Source of the DNA: Sedimentisphaerales bacterium
GTDB lineage: Bacteria; Planctomycetota; Phycisphaerae; Sedimentisphaerales; SM23-30
Assembly: GCA_016928435.1 (NCBI GenBank)
Contig: JAFGKT010000019.1
Coordinates: 1 to 64,000, forward strand
Length of the DNA stretch: 64,000 nucleotides
Reading direction: 5' to 3'
Under the pieces are notes generated by a model. It worked only from the letters and a program-made list of their open reading frames with translations, was not told where the DNA came from and searched no databases. Position numbers and translations under genes: made by a program. Below, piece after piece: positions 61,420-64,000 of this stretch. How positions within the stretch are numbered: the first letter of the stretch is position 1; each line of letters begins with the position of its first letter.

Positions 61420-61917
61420 ATGAAACGCGTTCCTCACCTAATTGCCCTGTGCCTTATTACGCTATCACTCGCGTCATGCCAATCTCAAATGGCTGACCCA
61501 GCCCCAGGATACACCGGCGCCCCACGAGATAGCGCCCAACTCGCCTACGAACTCTCAGGCAAAACCTGGTGTACCAACGATGACGCCTGCTCGCTCGTAC
61601 TGTGCATGGTCCAAGGACAAGATACCGCCCAGAACTTCCAGCAGCGAATCGCTGCCCTCAACGAAATGGGAATCACCCAAACTAACTGGAATCTCGCCGC
61701 CGACGACAATGTCACCAAAGGCACGCTCGGCTATATGATCTGCCGAGCACTCGATATCCCAGGTGGTGTAATGTTCCAAATCACCAATGATCGTCGCTAC
61801 GCCTACCGCGAAGCACTATATCATGATCTCATCGAAAGAGGCTCCGAATATGAGCCCCTGACCGGCCCCGAAGCCGTCGGAATCATGAGCCGTGTCGCCA
61901 GATTTGAAAACAACTAA
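61420..61917 (+). CDS. Small lipoprotein of unknown function
   Basis: A 165-residue lipoprotein with lipobox SLASC (Cys20). The mature part starts QSQMADPAPGYTGAPRDSAQ, then a globular region with AYELSGKTWCTNDDACSLVL, FQQRIAALNEMGITQTNWNL and TKGTLGYMICRALDIPGGVM. The last third is YAYREALYHDLIERGSEYEP. No known family is recognised; the two Cys residues in TWCTNDDAC may form a disulfide. GAGGT lies eight bases before the ATG. It precedes the FecR-domain gene by 80 bases in the same direction and probably works with it. Confidence 0.72.
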   Translation: MKRVPHLIALCLITLSLASCQSQMADPAPGYTGAPRDSAQLAYELSGKTWCTNDDACSLVLCMVQGQDTAQNFQQRIAALNEMGITQTNWNLAADDNVTKGTLGYMICRALDIPGGVMFQITNDRRYAYREALYHDLIERGSEYEPLTGPEAVGIMSRVARFENN

Positions 61918-61997
61918 TACAAAGCCTATAATCACTGAGTTGGGTACTCAACCGATGTACCCCGGTGCCGCGACCTAAAAATAAAAGGAGATAACAA

Positions 61998-62951
61998 ATG
62001 CTCTCGATCAAAAATTATCGTCAATGGCTCGTAATTGCCCTGGTCACAACCCTCGCCGCCGTCACCTACGCCCAGCCCGCCGCCGATGAACCCGCGCCAG
62101 AGCCAACAGTCAATACCGAACCTGAAACTACCATGGAACCCGTCATCTCAACCCTCCCCGAAGGCGTCGCAGGCGTCATCATCGAAGTCAACGGCGAACA
62201 CGCCCAATACACCACCGACGGCGAAAACTGGCAACCAGCCCAAGTAAACGCCCAACTGACCGTCAATTCCAGCGTCAGAACCGGGTTCAACAGCAATTGC
62301 TCCGTCCAGATGGGTAACAATTCCGTCATCCGCGTCGAACCCATCTCATCCCTAAAAATGGCTGACTATGTCGCCGACGCCGGTCAAGAAACCGTTCGCG
62401 CCAACCTCCAGTACGGCGCTGTACGCTGTGGTGTCAGTCACTCCAATATCACCACCGACACCGCCATCAGCACCCCCGTCTCAACTCTTAGTATTCGTGG
62501 TACCGACATCTATGCCGAATATGATCCCGGAACCAGACAAGTTTCTTTCCGCGTCGATCACGATGGCCCCGGATTGGTTATCCCACAAGGCGGCGGACCT
62601 CTCCAATTCCAAGCCTCAACACCGGGTGACAGCCAAACAGCCGGACGAACCTATCAGCTCGAAGAAGGCATGGGCACCGACGGCGATCTCTCAAGACACC
62701 TCGGACTCGAAACCCAAGAACGCACCTCGTGGGGCGGACCTAACGGCCAAATGGGCGATATCAGCCAACTCGAAGCACTTGCCATCGTCTTCCAAAACGG
62801 CGGCAGTATAAACCCAACCGACGGTTTCGAACAGTTCCTCGGAGACGATAGCCGCTTCCCCCAACTGCCCCCTATTAACGTCCTTGACGACCCAAGAAGC
62901 GGAGGATCAGGAACCAACGGCGAATGCCCTCTGTGCCCACATGATGACTAA
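61998..62951 (+). CDS. Secreted FecR-domain protein with C-terminal CxxC
   Basis: A 317-residue exported protein. The signal peptide ends in TYAQPAAD, followed by a Pro/Glu/Thr-rich segment (to about 52). Residues about 55-190 form a FecR domain: VAGVIIEVNGEHAQYTTDGE, VNSSVRTGFNSNCSVQMGNN, SVIRVEPISSLKMADYVADA, TPVSTLSIRGTDIYAEYDPG. The rest is Gly/Gln-rich and ends in GECPLCPHDD, a CxxC pair that could bind metal or form a disulfide. FecR domains often sense periplasmic ligands; here they lie beside a CHASE2 protein, a pairing seen in other bacteria. AAGGAG lies seven bases before the ATG. Confidence 0.85.
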   Translation: MLSIKNYRQWLVIALVTTLAAVTYAQPAADEPAPEPTVNTEPETTMEPVISTLPEGVAGVIIEVNGEHAQYTTDGENWQPAQVNAQLTVNSSVRTGFNSNCSVQMGNNSVIRVEPISSLKMADYVADAGQETVRANLQYGAVRCGVSHSNITTDTAISTPVSTLSIRGTDIYAEYDPGTRQVSFRVDHDGPGLVIPQGGGPLQFQASTPGDSQTAGRTYQLEEGMGTDGDLSRHLGLETQERTSWGGPNGQMGDISQLEALAIVFQNGGSINPTDGFEQFLGDDSRFPQLPPINVLDDPRSGGSGTNGECPLCPHDD

Positions 62952-63227
62952 AAAACAAAACGCTCCGAAAGTAGGGTGGGCCATGCCCACCATCCCTGAC
63001 CAAAAGAACAATCCTGACCCAAACGTACGGTGGGTAATTTGCAGGCAGAATGCCCGACTGTTACCCACACGGCCTCTAAAACTATCACACATAATGTCAT
63101 GCCAGACCTGATCGGGCATCCAGAATAAAACAGTCTCCGCTACAGGCGGTTTCCTTTTATTAAAATCTGCGAAAATCCGCGTAATCTGCGGATAAAATTC
63201 CCTGATCCTCTCGTTGCGGTTATCTCT
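62952..63227. repeat. Spacer with C-, E- and D-type repeats
   Basis: C-type element 62971-63001 (gtagggtgggccatgcccac), a second C-type at 63025-63077 (gtacggtgggtaatttgc ... gttacccacacggcctct), an E-type palindrome near 63096-63124 and a D-type phrase near 63163-63210. Four families in 276 bases make this the densest repeat spacer. Confidence 0.8.
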
Positions 63228-64000
63228 ATGTTCTCTCGTCCACATCGATCAACCGGCAAAACAATCGTCGGACTGCTAATCGGCATGACCGCTACCGTCA
63301 TCATCGCTGTAATCGCTCAATTCCTGCGCCCAAACTACCTCGAACTCCGTTTCCTCGACCTACGCCACCGCCTATTCCCCGTCCAGCAACGAAATCCCAA
63401 TATCGCCACCGTCGTCATCGACGACAACGCCCTAGAACAAATTGGACGTTGGCCCTGGCCACGAAGCCGACTCGCTGAAGTTATCACTGTCTGCGCCGAA
63501 GCCGGCGCCAGCCAAATCGTACTCGATGTCCTAATCCCCGAAGAGCAGCTACCCGAAGTCAAAATGCCCGGCGTAACCGATCTCAGCCAATACGGATTCA
63601 TCCCCGATTTCGCCCGGCAGAGCGAACCGCAAATCATCAACAACGACCAAATCCTCGCCCAAGCCATAGCTCAAGCCGCCAACTGCACCGTACCATTCTA
63701 CGCCCAGCTATATCACCAAGATAGCGACCAGCAATATCAACCCGACCCCTGCGACCAATTCGCCTGCCAAATCCGAGATCTAATCGCCCAACAAGAAGGC
63801 CCCGTAACCTTTTATGACCTCTACTACCAAGTTTACCCCGATAGCGACATCCTCGACGACAATCAACAGCGAAAACAACTGCTCCTTGCGTATATGTGGG
63901 GCCGATCAACCATCGCTCTCGAAAAATTCGGCTTTCTACCCGAACATGCCCCCCAAATCCCCATCTATTACTTCGGAAAGCCAACACCGCCCGTCCCACT
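63228..64000 (+). CDS. CHASE2-domain sensor protein, 5' part
   Basis: The first 257 codons of a gene that leaves the window. Residues about 11-30 are a transmembrane helix (IVGLLIGMTATVIIAVIAQF). The extracytoplasmic CHASE2 domain follows: LRFLDLRHRLFPVQQRNPNI, VVIDDNALEQIGRWPWPRSR and QIVLDVLIPEEQLP. CHASE2 proteins usually carry further transmembrane helices and then an adenylate/guanylate cyclase, histidine kinase or Ser/Thr kinase domain; that part is not visible. The ATG is chosen because it starts a good membrane segment; no ribosome binding site is visible. It pairs with the FecR gene upstream. Confidence 0.82.
   Translation, partial: MFSRPHRSTGKTIVGLLIGMTATVIIAVIAQFLRPNYLELRFLDLRHRLFPVQQRNPNIATVVIDDNALEQIGRWPWPRSRLAEVITVCAEAGASQIVLDVLIPEEQLPEVKMPGVTDLSQYGFIPDFARQSEPQIINNDQILAQAIAQAANCTVPFYAQLYHQDSDQQYQPDPCDQFACQIRDLIAQQEGPVTFYDLYYQVYPDSDILDDNQQRKQLLLAYMWGRSTIALEKFGFLPEHAPQIPIYYFGKPTPPVP

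Noticed and set aside
1-64000. CRISPR array made of the A-type repeats
   Set aside because: The copies are thousands of bases apart with genes between; there are no regular spacers and no cas genes.

Overview
The window most likely comes from a member of the Planctomycetota, probably class Phycisphaerae. This is inferred from gene content alone: a PEP-CTERM secreted protein, a complete Bat/MoxR cluster, an alginate-export-type porin beside FecR and CHASE2 genes, a pseudopilin-like small protein with a C-terminal FADG motif, and sugar-degradation genes with Gfo/Idh/MocA oxidoreductases and TIM-barrel isomerases. No rRNA, tRNA, CRISPR array, transposase or phage gene was seen. The + strand is C-rich relative to G throughout, under genes of both directions, so the window probably lies inside one replichore. 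As a result + strand proteins are rich in Asn/Thr/Gln/Pro and - strand proteins in Val/Gly/Arg/Glu, and long false antisense frames are common.

Layout. 1-2.1 kb: repeat-rich spacer, then a GntR regulator fused to a solute-binding-like domain. 2.3-8.1 kb: secreted cyclophilin-CARDB protein, TolC-type outer membrane protein, GT39-type glycosyltransferase. 8.1-12.4 kb (-): APC permease with an EIIA-like domain, MscS channel, CorA transporter. 12.6-13.7 kb: secreted permuted NlpC/P60-like protein with an Ig-like tail. 13.8-19 kb (-): GH13_18 sugar phosphorylase, GT4 glycosyltransferase, methyltransferase, HisH. 19-22.9 kb (-): OmpA-type lipoprotein, LapA-like protein, prepilin peptidase, ArgG. 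23.1-26.5 kb: PEP-CTERM protein, MerR regulator, DEAD-box helicase. 26.8-36.2 kb (-): MoxR, DUF58, DUF4381-like, BatA, BatB, BatC, BatD, BatE. 36.5-43.6 kb: pseudopilin-like protein, citrate synthase, riboflavin synthase, PdxA, RsmA, a phosphoesterase (-), homocysteine S-methyltransferase and CobO. 43.7-57.2 kb: a probable glycan-degradation region with two isomerase/oxidoreductase pairs, a DUF5703 hydrolase, a CBM9/TIM-barrel protein, a DUF4091 lipoprotein and a GntR/LacI-type regulator. 57.4-64 kb: GlnS, an alginate-export-type porin, a lipoprotein, a FecR-domain protein and the 5' part of a CHASE2 protein that runs off the window.

How the genes may work together. The 8-17 kb stretch mixes ion and osmotic channels with a phosphorylase/glycosyltransferase pair that resembles glucosylglycerate metabolism, which suggests osmoadaptation. 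The Bat cluster is a classic MoxR-VWA envelope/chaperone system. The 43.7-57.2 kb region reads as extracellular cleavage of a glycan, then intracellular oxidation and isomerisation of its sugars, under its own regulator.

The most unusual non-coding feature is a set of dispersed hairpin repeats in the spacers. Every copy located has the same orientation on the + strand whatever the direction of the flanking genes. One repeat block inside the Bat operon is flanked by a 27-bp direct duplication of the end of batA.
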